DNA of 64,000 nucleotides from Cladopsammia gracilis (lineage: Eukaryota > Cnidaria > Anthozoa > Scleractinia > Dendrophylliidae). Both the position numbers and the translations under genes were made by a program. A model generated the notes under the pieces. That model made no database searches and was not told the origin of the DNA. It worked only from the letters and a program-made list of their open reading frames with translations. The stretch's first letter is position 1. Each line of letters opens with the position of its first letter. The DNA is taken from the NCBI GenBank assembly GCA_022457155.1, contig JAJGOT010001005.1:1-64000 (forward strand). The letters run 5' to 3'. Below are positions 1 to 11,657 of this stretch, one piece after another.

Positions 1-434
1 GAGCTACTGAATTCTACACTGATAACTAACCCATGTCTAATCAAAGAGCTACGGAATTCTTAACTGATGACTAACCAATGTTTAATCAAAGAGCTACGGA
101 ATTCTTTACTGATAACTAACCCATGTTTAATCAAAGAGCTGCTGAATTCTTTACCGATAACTAACACATGTCTAATGAAAGAGCTACGGAATTCTTTACT
201 GATAACTAACCCATGTCTAATCAAAGAGCTACGGAATTCTTTACTGATAACTGACCCATGTCTAATCAAAGAGCTACGGAATTCTTACTGATAACTGACC
301 CATGTCTAATCAAAGAGCTACGGAATTCTTTACTGATAACTAACCCATGTCTAATCAAAGAGCAACGTAATTCTATACTGATAACTGCCCCATGTCTAAT
401 CAAAAAGCTACGGAATTCTATACTGATTACTAAC
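1..434. repeat. 45-bp minisatellite array, segment 1
   Basis: About ten tandem copies of a 45-bp unit containing ACCCATGTCTAATCAAAGAG, with point variants and one or two units shortened by a base. Because 45 is a multiple of three, open frames run through it on both strands; these are not genes. The array is cut at 434 by a gypsy LTR and resumes at 16891 and again at 39299 in the same orientation. Confidence 0.95.
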
Positions 435-575
435 TGTAATATTCTGGGCCAAATAAACCAGCCAAAGTTCGAGAACACAACTTCCTTTAATTCTAGCAAA
501 TGACAACCTTTTTCATCCGAATCGATCTGTTGGGAAACTACTGGAGGAGCGGTTACACAGCTCACAACATACAAC
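435..575 (-). repeat. gypsy 3' LTR (141 bp)
   Basis: Near-identical to 13745-13885. On the minus strand it ends in ATTACA. The sequence just inside it (576-590) reads on the minus strand as a purine-rich tract, AGTGGGGGAGT, which is the expected polypurine tract. The flank ACTAAC at 429-434 recurs at 16891-16896 beyond the other LTR, consistent with a target duplication, although the array sequence itself makes this ambiguous. The LTR is unusually short. Confidence 0.8.
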
Positions 576-1046
576 ACTCCCCCACTTAGTCACGAAAACT
601 ATCATAATAAATCAACATCAAAACTCATCTTACAGTTCTTAAGTGTCTCTGTCCTAATTACCTAATTCTTGGCTTTCACTTACGTCATATCAAAATTCAG
701 AAGCGTTAAAAAATAGATTTCGAATCTAAAATGTTTATGGAATTGTAATGAGTTTAAAACTACACATCTTGGCCAAATTTTGAAGCGCAGAAGCATTTCG
801 TTCAAGAGTTATAGGCGAACGAGTATTAGATATTTTTAATAAGAAATGTATGGAGCGGCCATCTTTGTGCCCGACTCAGGGGCACAAAGATGGCGGCCAA
901 AAATTCAGTCTTAATTACACCAAAAATCACAACCAAAAATATTGTATTTGCTATAAGCTCAATTAACTCGGCTTATAAGCACTTATAATGCAAACAATAA
1001 CTTTCAGCTGATTCAATTTTGTTTATTTTCGCGGCTTACCTGAAAT

Positions 1047-1356
1047 AGCATACTATTCGCGACAGTCCCTTTCACGCTTGCTTAATAAGAGATGGAGATA
1101 TGCGACCGTGCTTGAGAGAGTAGGAAGTGAAAACGGATAGGGAAAGGGAGGGAGGGAGGGGAAAGAAAAGCACGGAGGCATAGGAGGCAAGGGCGAAAGA
1201 GAGGGATAACAGGTACGGCTGCCAACAACTGGAGGATTCTTTCTTGAACTGGGCCGAAATTAGATGCACAGCTCTTATTTATACTCGCTCTGTAAGGGAC
1301 TGGAGCGAATAGCATACTATTCGCGACAGTCTTTTTCACGCTTGCTTAATAAGAGA
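1047..1356. repeat. direct repeat pair plus dispersed repeat
   Basis: A block starting AGCATACTATTCGCGACAGT occurs at about 1047-1093 and again at about 1311-1356. The sequence between them (1233-1312, starting GGATTCTTTCTTGAACTGGG) recurs at 9771-9849 in the same orientation. This looks like pieces of one repeated untranslated region. Confidence 0.75.
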
Positions 1357-1744
1357 TAGAGATATGCGGCCGTAACCAGACGTCAAACGTTACCATTGCC
1401 TAACACCAAATAACCCGAGACACTTGCCAATACTCAAACCTAAAACCCCAAACCAGAAAATCCAATCCAACCACCCAAATCTAAAGGAGACATGGCGAGA
1501 CAGCAACTCCGATGGTCCTGTAAAACGAAGGTCTTGTGCAGCATTCATGTTATAGGATGCGGTAGGAACAAGCATGGCACCAACCAAAATAAGCCATAGA
1601 GTCTAGAGTGAAGGCTAAAGAAATAGCCACCCCGGCTCTAAAGCTGTGCAGAGTTTACCCTCGTAAATTTGAGCGTCTTGCAGATAGTAACGGGGGCGGG
1701 ACTGTAATCCTGTAAAGTAGAGTTCGCAATCTGCTCAATAAGCG

Positions 1745-2620
1745 TGGCAGAAAACATCTTGCATCCCGGCAAAGAACTCAAAAACTAAAAAACTCCTTTT
1801 AGGGAGTCTTTGATTAGCATAAGTGGAGGAGAAAGGGATGCTCTGCAACTGGTGAAGACGTCTTCTAAATGGCAAACATATACGATATAAAGGCTGCCAG
1901 CCCTTAAGTGGTGAACAGGGCATAGTGTTGGGGAAAACGCAAACGATTGTGCGCGGGAAACTCGCGAGAGACCCACCCAAGGGATGGCAACCTGAGCGTC
2001 AGTAATCCAACTAGGGCATTAGACACCCTTTCAGGCTACCATGGGAAAAGGGGAGCGAAACAAATAGCGCGGCAGAAGGCGCGGAACAGGATAGACGAAC
2101 AGGGTAACCACGGATATGAATTTTAGGCCTTCTAGAGGAGGACATAGAAGTGATATGGACCTGCGTCTTTTTCCGGGAGCCTTTGCAAGCCAGAAAGCGA
2201 CATATCCTAGGCTTAGCAGATAAAACATCTTGTCTACCGGCCAAGAAATCAGAAAACTAGAAAACTCTTTTGAGGGTGTCTTTAAGTAGCATAAGCAGAG
2301 GACAAAGCAAAGCTCTGCAATTGAAAAGGACGGTTATACTCTGTACATGACAAATATATATGATATAAATGCTGCCAACCCTTGAGTGGTGGACAGGATA
2401 TAATGTCGAGGGAAACGTAAACGATTGTGCGCGGGAAACTTGCGAGAGAACCCACCCAAGGGATGGCAACCTGAGCGTCAGTAATCCGACTAGGGCATAG
2501 ACACCCTTTCAGGTTACCATGGGAAAATAAGGAATCGAGAAAAACGGCGCGGGAGAGGACGCAGAACGAAACAAACTCCGCAAATGACAGGGAAATAATG
2601 AGTAAACGGAAAGGAATACG
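1745..2620. repeat. about 480-bp diverged tandem duplication
   Basis: The stretch with CAACCTGAGCGTCAGTAATC at about 1989 recurs at about 2469, and flanking sequence aligns on both sides with substitutions and small indels. Two copies are visible. Confidence 0.7.
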
Positions 2621-2859
2621 GATAACTACCCGAAGTATGTAAACTTCAAGTTTAACACCAAGATAAACACACGAACCATAAAATCCACCAATAAAGGCGG
2701 AACGCACAATAAAAGAGTGCTAAACCGGGTAGAATTGGCAACAATACTATAGAAAAGGAAACAATAGGATGCCAATGACATGAAAAATAGCGAATCTGAA
2801 AATTTAAAACATAAAAATAAATACAGGAACAAGCAGACCCAGAGTAATAAAAACCAACG

Positions 2860-3178
2860 TACAAACTTCAACGGAACTGAGCGAAGCATGGCACAGACTC
2901 GATGTCTGTAAAGCAAAGTACTAATAACAAAAACTTGACAGATAAAGGCGTATAAACCTCGAAAGCACTTCACAAACCAGATATTTGTGAGGCAAAGTAC
3001 TCATATTAACAAAACGTGACAAATAAAGGTGTACAAACTTCAAAGGCACTGCACAAACCCGGTGTTTGTGAGGCAAAGTACGCATAATAAAGGCGTACAA
3101 AACTTCAAAGCACTGCACAAACCGAAGTTCGTGAGGCAAAGCACGCATAATAAAGGCGTACAAACTTTAAAGCACTGC
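2860..3178. repeat. 78-bp tandem repeat, segment 1
   Basis: About four diverged copies of a unit with the core TTTGTGAGGCAAAGTACGCA and GGCGTACAAACTTC. Some copies lack an internal block of about 20 bp. Interrupted at 3178 by a LINE; the array resumes at 8420. Confidence 0.9.
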
Positions 3179-3442
3179 TAGAGCACTTTTAATTTCGGCT
3201 TGTTCGTCCTCTAAGAGTTTATAGCTGTCTTTCAAGTCGCTAACATCTTTGGCAGTTTTTCTTTGACTTGTTTCTAAGTTCTCTAACTTGAGTAAGATGG
3301 CATTAAGCTTTGTCTCTTGTTGATCTTTAGCGGCGAGCAAGTTGTCCATCTTCGCAAGTACAACATCTAGCTTGTCAGGCGCTTCAGTGACTGGCATTTC
3401 GGTTCGCTGTTTTGTTTTCGACCTTGTCAATCGACCAGACAT
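3179..3442 (-). pseudogene. LINE ORF1 N-terminal coiled coil (inverted piece)
   Basis: This minus-strand frame opens MSGRLTRSKTKQRTEMP and continues as a charged heptad-type helix with repeated K/L/E residues, like the coiled-coil trimerisation region of L1-type ORF1 proteins. It runs off the end of the LINE at 3179. The missing remainder of ORF1 lies on the plus strand from about 3591, so the two halves were separated by inversion during insertion. Confidence 0.75.
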
Positions 3443-3590
3443 TCGCTTGTCAGCAATAGATAAACTAGAAAAAGTTGTCTCAGTATCATTATAAAGCCAT
3501 TAACGATCATTTTCTTGAAACTTATTTGGAGAGAGCTCGGATCCACGTCCGCTTAGCTTGGCGTCATCACGTGACTAACGTGATGACGAA

Positions 3591-4127
3591 AAAGTGAGCT
3601 TCACAGATATAGACGTTCTTCATAGAAAAATTGAAGATTTGGAGAACAGGTCTAAGAGGAATAATGTGGTCATATGGGGGTTAAAGGAAGACGCTGAGAA
3701 AAACCGAGGCACTGTGGAAGAATTTTTAAAGGAAGAGTTTTTTAGCAAGCACATGGGCCTTCAAAATATAGAAGTCATGCGAGCACATCGTACGAAGATC
3801 AACCAACGTGCCGCGACCGCGAATGATCAACAGCCAAGGCCAATTCATGTTTACCTTTTGAAATACCCTGATAAAGGAAGAATTTTGAAGGCTGCTGCGA
3901 ACACCCTCAAGGATAATCCTTTCTGCGACAGCCAAGTATTCATCTCGGATGATGTATCAAAATTAGTTCGAAGCGAAAGAGCTAAGTTACGAAAAGATTA
4001 TCTGAAGCAAATTAAAGAAAAAGAAGGAGTTGAGTTTGCTTTCATCCCATGGTCAGTTCCCGCGAAGATATTGTACAAAGAAACTAATTCTACAAGTCTC
4101 AAATCATTTAAAATCAGGCATGAGTAG
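3591..4127 (+). pseudogene. LINE ORF1 RNA-binding part
   Basis: About 178 codons beginning in mid-protein with no ATG. The segment DLENRSKRNNVVIWGLKE is typical of the RRM/transposase_22 region of L1-type ORF1 proteins (RNA chaperone of the retrotransposition particle). A basic C-terminal domain follows, with KLRKDYLKQIKEKEG. It is the continuation of the inverted piece at 3179-3442 and precedes ORF2 by about 370 bp. Confidence 0.8.
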
Positions 4128-4493
4128 TCTTTAGGTTGTCACTGTTTTTGTTGTCAGGATGAACAGCGTAATTATAATCAAATAAATCATATGATTTATA
4201 GTTTGTTTATAATTCAGCACATGAAAAACTGCTTGTCGCTTTAGCAGAGTAAAATATATTTTTTTTCCTATGGAGATCTCGGCGAAAGTGTGCTGCAACC
4301 AAGATGGTAAGTGCGCTTTCGTTTGTTTGTGTACTTCGTGTGTTGTTTTGTGTCTGTGATGTACTTCTTGTTCAAAACTTAAATTATTCTCTTACTACTT
4401 CCACATTTGTTTTGTTATTTTATCCATATTTCGAGCAAATAACACCTATTGATATGATAATACATCCCTTCATTAAAAATCTATGATTCTACA
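4128..4493. other. LINE inter-ORF spacer
   Basis: AT-rich spacer between ORF1 and ORF2 of the LINE. A 60-codon open frame at 4304-4486 has no recognisable features and is treated as chance. Confidence 0.6.
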
Positions 4494-7400
4494 GTCAAGC
4501 CTGAAAGCATCAAACTACTCTCTTTGAATGTAAGAGGCCTTAGCAACTTTCACAAGCGTAGAGCAATTTTTGCCTGGTGTAGGAAGCAAAAAGCTGATTT
4601 AATTTTTTTACAGGAAACTCATTCTACAGCAGAACGACAAGATCAGTGGAGAAAAGAGTGGGGCGCTTCTATTTTTTTTTCACACGGGAGCACAAATGCT
4701 AGAGGTGTCGCAATTCTCATAAGGAATGGTTTGGATATTAATATTCAATTGAGCGAAATAGGTTCCGATGGCAGGTTTATTGTGATAAAAGCCGCTATTA
4801 ACAATGAAATATACACAATTGCGAACATATATGGCTCAAACAAAGACGCTGAAGCTGTTAAATTTTATCGTAATTTATCAAAGTTGTTAAGAAACAATGA
4901 ATTTGGTAATGAAGAAAACATAATCATTGGTGGCGACTTCAATTGCCCTCTAGACATCACACTTGATAAAAAAGGCGGTCTACCAATTCCTCGAAAATAT
5001 GTAATTAACTCCATAGATGAAATGCAAAATGAATTTAGTCTACATGATATTTGGCGCCTAAAAAACCCAACACTGCAAAGCTTTACCTGGGGGCGTTGTT
5101 CACCTTTTGTATTTTGCAGATTAGATATTACTGGTTAATATCTGATAAATTACATGATTTGGTAACTAAGGTTGATATCATACCTTCGATTAAAACAGAC
5201 CATTCCGCTATATTTCTAGAACTTGAAGAAATTAAATCAAGTAGAAGAGGAATTGGTTACTGGAAACTAAACACTACTTTATTGGCGAATGAAAATTATA
5301 AAAATATGATAACAAACAATTTACCTATCTGGCTTGATGCAGGTAAAGATATACAGGATCCCAGGCTCTTGTGGGATTGGGTCAAGTTTAATATAAGGTC
5401 AAACTCCATCATATTCTCGAAACAAATAGCTAACACTCGACGGAAACAAGAGGAGGAATTGAATAAACGATATCAGGAGGCAGTTCTAATATTTCAAACA
5501 AATCCTTGTGATGATACGCGAGTAACAATGGAAAAATGCAAGCAGGATCTTGAAGCACTATATGAGGACAAGGTAGAAGGGATAATACTTCGCGCAAGAG
5601 TCCGATGGCACGAACACGGTGAAAAAAATAGCAAATATTTTCTAAATCTTGAGAAACGTAATCATGTTAAAAACCACATACGAAAACTACACATTAGCGG
5701 CGTAATTTCCACTGACCCTTTTATGATTATGGATTCGCAACGCCAATTTTATATGAACTTATATCGAAGTAAAAATGTTAATTTAGATAGTGCAGAATCC
5801 TTAATGTTCTTTGATAATCCAAATTTACCCAACATTTCATATGAATCAAGAATATTATGTGAAGGTAGAATAACTGCGGAAGAGTGCCAGAATGTTCTTA
5901 AAACTTTTCCAACTGGAAAAACGCCAGGAAATGACGGGTTACCCATTGAATTTTATAGCACCTTTTGGCCGTTACTCAGTGATATTTTGATTGCTTCTTT
6001 TAACGAAGCTTTTATGAAGAAGGAAATGTCCCCATCTCAGAGACAAGCAGTGATTACTCTGATTGAGAAACAGGATAAGGACAGGACTTACTTGGAAAAT
6101 TGGAGGCCAATTTCCTTGACTAATGTTGATGCCAAAATTGCGTCGAAAGTTATAGCGACCCGTATTGTTAAAGTTTTACCGGAAATTATTCGTAGTAATC
6201 AAACTGGGTATGTTTCAGGTCGTTATATAGGGGAAGCTGCAAGATCGATTTTAGACATAATGGACTACACGAAATCCTATGATATTCCTGGAATGTTACT
6301 TTTTATAGATTTCGAAAAAGCCTTTGACAGTCTGGAATGGAATTTCATGTTTAAATGTTTAGAAGTCTTTGGATTTGGACCCAGTCTTACAAGATGGATA
6401 GAAACCTTTTACAGTAAAATAAATAGTTGTATTATTAACAATGGAACACTTTCAGCGAGTTTTGAAGTAAATCGAGGAGTAAGGCAAGGTGACCCCCTCT
6501 CCCCCTATTTATTTATCATTGCCTTGGAGCTATTGGCAGTTGCTATTCGCTCATGCTCAGAAATAAAAGGAATCAAAATAGATTCCAAGGAATTTAAAAT
6601 GATTCAGTATGCCGATGACCTAACAGCTTTTATATCAGATATTAGATCTGCTCAACACCTTTTTAAGTTACTTGATCAATTTGAAAAATGTTCTGGCTTA
6701 AAGGTGAATTATACAAAAACCGAAGCAATGTGGATAGGCTCTTCCCGTAGTAACACTGAAACACCTCTAGCATTGAAATGGTGTAAAACTGTTAAAGCAT
6801 TAGGGGTTCACTTTAGCTATAATAATGAAGAATCACTACAAAAGAATTTCTACGACAAGCTCAAAGAAATCAAATCTCAAATACGCTTGTGGAGTTGGAG
6901 AGGCCTCTCCTTGTTTGGTAAAGTCACAATTGTTAAGAGTTTATTACTTCCCAAAGTCTCATATATTTTGTCAATTCTTCCTTTTCCTATAGAGTTCATA
7001 AAGTCTCTTCAAACAATTATATATAATTTTCTTTGGAAGGGTCCGGATAAAATCGCCAGGACGGCGGCAATTAATGATGTTCAATTTGGTGGCTTAAACG
7101 TAACTGATCTAACAACAGCAATTATGTCACTGCGACTTTCATGGATCGGAAGATTCCTAAATGACGATTTTCATCCTTGGAAAGCTTATTTTTTACATTT
7201 ATTAAAGCCTTTTGGTGGAGATTTTTTCCTCTATTGTGATTATAATATTAATGATTATAACTTTTCCACAATGTTTTATAAAGAGTTGTTACAATGGTGG
7301 TCAGATTTTCGTTCCAAATTTGATGTTGTTAATTCTTGCAAAGCCATCATTTGGAACAATCATAATATTAGAGTTAACGGTAAACCTATATATTATCATA

Positions 7401-8245
7401 ATTATAATAGCGTAAATATTTTTCTCATAAGCGATTTAAGATTTGATTTGAGTAATACAGAGTCCTTTAATTTTGCAAAACAAAACGGTTTAAGAGATTC
7501 CAACTTTCTGACCTGGACTGGTGTTCGTTGCGCTGTACCAAATCATTTGAGAACTCAAAGCCGAGAAATTAATAAAGATCATGTTAGATCTTTGCAATTT
7601 CAAATCGGTGACAAAATTTTCAATCCAGTGTTAAGTAAGTGTAAAGATTTCTATGGTCTCCTAATATCCAATAAGGCGACAGAGTCCAGAGGTTTCATAA
7701 AGTTGAAATCAAAATTTTCTGTTGATGATGTGGAAACAAAAAAGGCTTTTTCATTAATAAAATCTTGTATCTGTGAAACATTTGTGCAATGTTTTCAGTT
7801 CAAAATACTGAATGACATTTTATTTACAAATTCACGTTTAGCTAAGATAGGTTTAATTCAAAGTGATCTTTGCACTTTTTGTAACACTTCTCGGGAAACA
7901 ATTGATCATTTATTTTTTTACTGCGTTCACTCGCGTGCATTTTGGGATGAATTTGAATCTTATTGGCTCTCTATATCTAAAGAACAAAGGAAACTCGAGT
8001 TAAAAACTATTTTAATTGGTGTCACAGATACTAAATGTCTTTTGTTTAATTATTTAATTGTTTTAGGTAAGCTACATTTATGGAACTGTCGTAGAAATAA
8101 TAGTCTTCCTTTTTTCTCTTCCTATAAAGAACTAGTTAAAAGAAAATATAGAACCGAACGTCTCATTGCTGCAAAATATAATAATCTGAAGATGCTTGAG
8201 GCTAAGTGGAAACCTGTTTCAAACTGTAATTTTCTAACTACATAG
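4494..8245 (+). pseudogene. LINE ORF2: AP endonuclease plus reverse transcriptase, one frameshift
   Basis: The first part (to about 5135) is an APE-type endonuclease with LNVRGL, QETHS and GGDFN motifs. The frame then shifts near 5127 and continues to 8245 as reverse transcriptase. Blocks seen are GKTPGNDGLPIEFY, NWRPISLTN, the palm motif FIDFEKAFDSLEW, GVRQGDPLSPYLF and the catalytic YADD in QYADDLTAF. Near the C terminus CTFCNTSRETIDHLFFYC is the cysteine-rich motif of L1-type ORF2. The protein would nick target DNA and prime reverse transcription. No ATG is in frame with the first part, so the true start is uncertain. Apart from the frameshift the frame is clean, suggesting a fairly young copy. 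Confidence 0.9.
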
Positions 8246-8419
8246 GTGCATCCCTAAGAACCATTTGTGGAACAAAGTAGTGCAAGAATTGTATTGTAAG
8301 GAAGTATTGTATTGTAAGTAGTAATAGTATTGTAAGTAGTGTTCGTCCTTGTTTTGTAAGTAGTGTTTTTTTTTTGTTTTGTGCGTGTGTGTTGCAATAA
8401 TAATAATAATAAAAAAAAA

Positions 8420-9435
8420 AAACTTTAAAGCACTGCACAAACCAATGTTCGTGAGGCAAAGTACGCATGACAAAACGTGACAAATAAAGGAGTAGAAACT
8501 CCAAAAGCACTGCACAAACCCGATGCTTGTTAGGCAAAGTTCACAAAACAAAACGTGACAAATAAAGGCGTACAAACTTCAAAGGCACTGCACAAACCCG
8601 ATGTTTGCGAGGCAAAGTACGCATAACAGAACGTCACAAATAAAGGCGTACGAACTTAAAGGCACTGCACAAACCCGATGTTTGTGAGGCAAAGTACGCA
8701 AAACAAAACGTGAGAAATGAAGGCGTACAAACTTCAAAGGCACTGCACAAACCCGATGTTTGCGAGGCAAAGTACGCATAACAGAACGTCACTAATAAAG
8801 GCGTACGAACTTAAGGGCACTGCACAAACCCGATGTTTGTGAGGCAAAGTACGCATAACAAAACGTGAGAAATGAAGGCGTACAAACGTCAAAGGCACTG
8901 CACAAACCCGATGTTTGTGAGGCAAAGTACGCATAATAAAGGCGTACAAACTTCAAAAGCACAACACAAACCCGGTGTTTGTGAGGCAAAGTACGCATAA
9001 TAAAGGCGTACAAACGTCAAAGGCACCTCACAAACCCGATGTTTGCGAGGCAAAATACGCATAACAAAACGTGACAAATAAAGGCGTAAAAACTTCTAAA
9101 GCACTGCACAAACCAGGTGTTTGTGAGGCAAAGAACGCATGTAACAAAACGTCACAAACAAGCGTACAAACTAAAAAGGGACCCGAGGGAATAGCACTGC
9201 ACCAACCCAATGTTTGCGAGGCAAAGTACGCATAACAAAACTGGACAAATACAAGCGTACAAACTAAAATGGGAAATGAGGGGAAAGCACTGCACAAACC
9301 CGATGTTTATGAGGCAAAATACGCAAAAAATAAACATACAAACATAATAAGCGTACAAACTGAAAGGGGGGGGACCGAGGGAAGATTACTGCACAAACCC
9401 GGTGTTTGCGAAGCGAAGCACGCAAAGCTATAAAT
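8420..9435. repeat. 78-bp tandem repeat, segment 2
   Basis: Around a dozen copies of the unit that starts at 2860, decaying toward the right end, where insertions of GGGACCGAGGGAA-like sequence appear. Continuous with segment 1 once the LINE is removed. Minus-strand open frames rich in YAYFASQT reflect the repeat, not genes. Confidence 0.92.
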
Positions 9436-10034
9436 AGCTCAACAACCAAATATAAAAGCGTGTAAATTCCATAAAAGCTGTAGGGAAGCGAAAAACTTAG
9501 AAAGAAACGAGGCTAACGGATAAGGGACAAGGAGCAGGGTGAGGAGATAAAAACCGGCGAGCACGTGGAGCCGCGGGGGAACAAGCGATGAAACGGCTAA
9601 AAAGCCTGACAAATACTAAAGAAAAGTTTACCAGTATAACGGTTATGGTTAGCTGGGCCTGGTTGAGGCGCTTGAGCAGACTGAAGAAGCGCTTTAACTA
9701 TCTGGAACTACCTCCGCCACGGGAGCTTGCTCGCCGGACATGGTGAGAACACGAAGGTAACAGCACCAAAGGATTCTTACTTGAACTGGGCCGAAATTAG
9801 ATGCACAGCTCTTATTTATACTCGCTCTGTAAGGGACTGGAGCGAATAGCCTGAGGCATTGCGTGACACATTTAAAACCCTTGTAAATCGGAAGCAAAAC
9901 ATCGTTAAAACCTGAAACGTTTTGTGAAAGATTATAACACTTGTATCCACATACCATGTTAGAAACAGCTTTGTAGGAAGTTTTCTTTAGATTTTTTTTA
10001 ATTTTTATGACGTCATGTGAAAGCCAAGAATAAG
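9436..10034. other. gypsy region downstream of pol, no gene seen
   Basis: Non-coding. Contains the second copy (9771-9849) of the dispersed repeat at 1233-1312. No polypurine tract or LTR was found here, so this is internal to the gypsy element. Confidence 0.6.
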
Positions 10035-11657
10035 TCACTTGGTAACAAAATCAGACAAGTATCGAGGGGCGTGTCTGTTCCTAACAGGATAGCGCTTTTC
10101 TGGGACTTCTTGTGAAGCAGACTGCACAGGTTCAATAGGCGGTGTCGGGGTTTCTTCCAGCTGCAGTTCTGGCTTTTCAGCTTCCAGCGATGCTGAAATC
10201 GGGTCTTCCAGGACCTCCTCTTGATTAGCAGTAGATGCTTGGGGGACGCTGGACCGCTGTATGAGATGGTCTTGGTGTCTTTTCAACAGTCGCCCATCTT
10301 CCAGTTGAACTGCAAACGAAGTTGGACCAGTCGACTGTTTCAAAACTCCAGGCATGCACTTCGGTCCTCTTCTGAAGTTGCTTGCGTAAACTGTTTCCTC
10401 TTCGAGCATGGTACGTTCCTTAGACTGCCAGTCATGTGCCTGTTTCTGAGAAGCCTGGCTTTGTCTCACTTTCCTTCCAATTTCCGGGTAGACTAAATCT
10501 AGTCTCGATCTGGGTTTCCTTCCTAGGAGTAATTCTGCTGGCGACACTCCTGTTGAAGTCCGAGGGGTGATTCTGTAACGAGCTAGAAATCGCGAAACTC
10601 GCGTCTCCACACTTCCTCCATTCATCTTCTTCATCCCCTCCTTGAATGTTTGTACCGCTCTCTCTGCCAGTCCGTTTGATGCAGGGTGATAGGGTGCGGT
10701 TCTGATGTGACGAATTCCGTTCTGTTTGAGGAAATCTTCAAACTCTTCGCTTGTGAAGTTGCTGCCATTGTCTGTAACGACGATTTCCAACTGGCCATAT
10801 GTTGCAAAAGCGATTCTCAATTTCTCGATGGTTGCGCTCGATGTCGATGTGTTCATTGGAAACGCTTCCATCCATTTAGAGTGAGCATCTACCACGATGA
10901 GGAACATCTTTCCAAGGAACGGACCTGCATAGTCTAGGTGAAGTCGAACCCTAATGAAGTAGGGCTTTAATACTTTATCTGAGTTGTGAATAGGCCAACC
11001 TTGCTGCACGTACTTGATCACTTGTGACAGTATCGGATCACACCTGGTTCCAGTTCGGATCTCATTCACACTTACTGGTGTCGAATTTAAAAGTTCCATT
11101 GCAAACACAGTTTCTGCAGGCAACGGTGTAGTCGGCGGACTAACCGGCAAGGGTAGCCGGCTGAGGGCATCAGCATTGGCATGTTCCGGTTCTGGTTTGT
11201 AATCCAGGGAGTAGTTGTAGGTAACCAGTGTCAAGGCCCAACGCTGAATTCCCGCTGCTGCCATGGTAGGCATGGTCTTCTTCTCATTAAACAATGATTC
11301 CAACGGTTTATGGTCAGTTACTAAGCTAAAATGTCTGCCGTAAATGTACTGGTGAAACTTCTTCACGCCAAATACCAGGGCGAGAGCTTCTCTTTCAAGG
11401 TTAGGGTAATTTCTTTCTGCCGTGGACAGTGTCCTAGAAGCATATGCGATTGGATGCTCCGATCCATCATCCATTCGATGCGAGAGGACGGCTCCTAAAC
11501 CATATTGGGACGCATCGCATGCCAAGGTTATCTTCTTCTGACTGTCGTAGTGGACTAGGAGTCTAGAGGACTTCAGGAATTCCTTTGATTTCTGGAATGC
11601 TTGCATTTGTTCTTTACCCCAATGCCAGCGAGTCTCTTTACGCAGCAGCCAACACAC
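10035..11657 (-). pseudogene. gypsy pol C-terminal part: RNase H and integrase (zinc-binding domain deleted)
   Basis: 540 codons. RNase H starts near residue 40 (LACDASQYGLGAVLSH, with DHKPLESLF downstream). The integrase core has LDYAGPF, VTDNGSNF and PASNGLAERAVQTFKEG, giving the D, D and E of the catalytic triad. Between the RNase H tail (LKPYF) and the first integrase aspartate only a few residues remain. Ty3/gypsy proteins normally have the HHCC zinc-binding domain and about 100 residues here, so an in-frame deletion has removed it. The frame joins the upstream RT frame only through a frameshift near 11650. Confidence 0.88.

Larger units (their letters stand above)
576..2859. other. gypsy 3' non-coding region, no gene seen
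   Basis: No supported coding region. The minus strand starts with the polypurine tract. The rest is AT-rich sequence with short repeats (1047-1356) and a roughly 480-bp diverged tandem duplication (1745-2620). Open frames here are short and overlap one another on the same strand, as expected by chance. Confidence 0.6.
3179..8419 (+). mobile_element. L1/Tx1-like LINE with inverted 5' end
   Basis: Flanked by a perfect 17-bp target duplication, AAACTTTAAAGCACTGC (3162-3178 and 8420-8436), with an AATAAT/poly-A tail just before the right copy. The body (about 3590-8245, plus strand) holds the ORF1 C-terminal part and ORF2. The first 410 bp (3179 to about 3588) are the 5' UTR and the start of ORF1 on the opposite strand, the classic twin-priming outcome. 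A palindrome, CGTCATCACG...CGTGATGACG, lies at the inversion joint. Confidence 0.9.

Noticed and set aside
8420..9435. CRISPR-like array
   Set aside because: Units are contiguous diverged tandem repeats without unique spacers, in a eukaryotic context.
8234..9449. Series of minus-strand frames rich in YAYFASQT and CVLCLANIG
   Set aside because: These are reading frames through the 78-bp tandem repeat.
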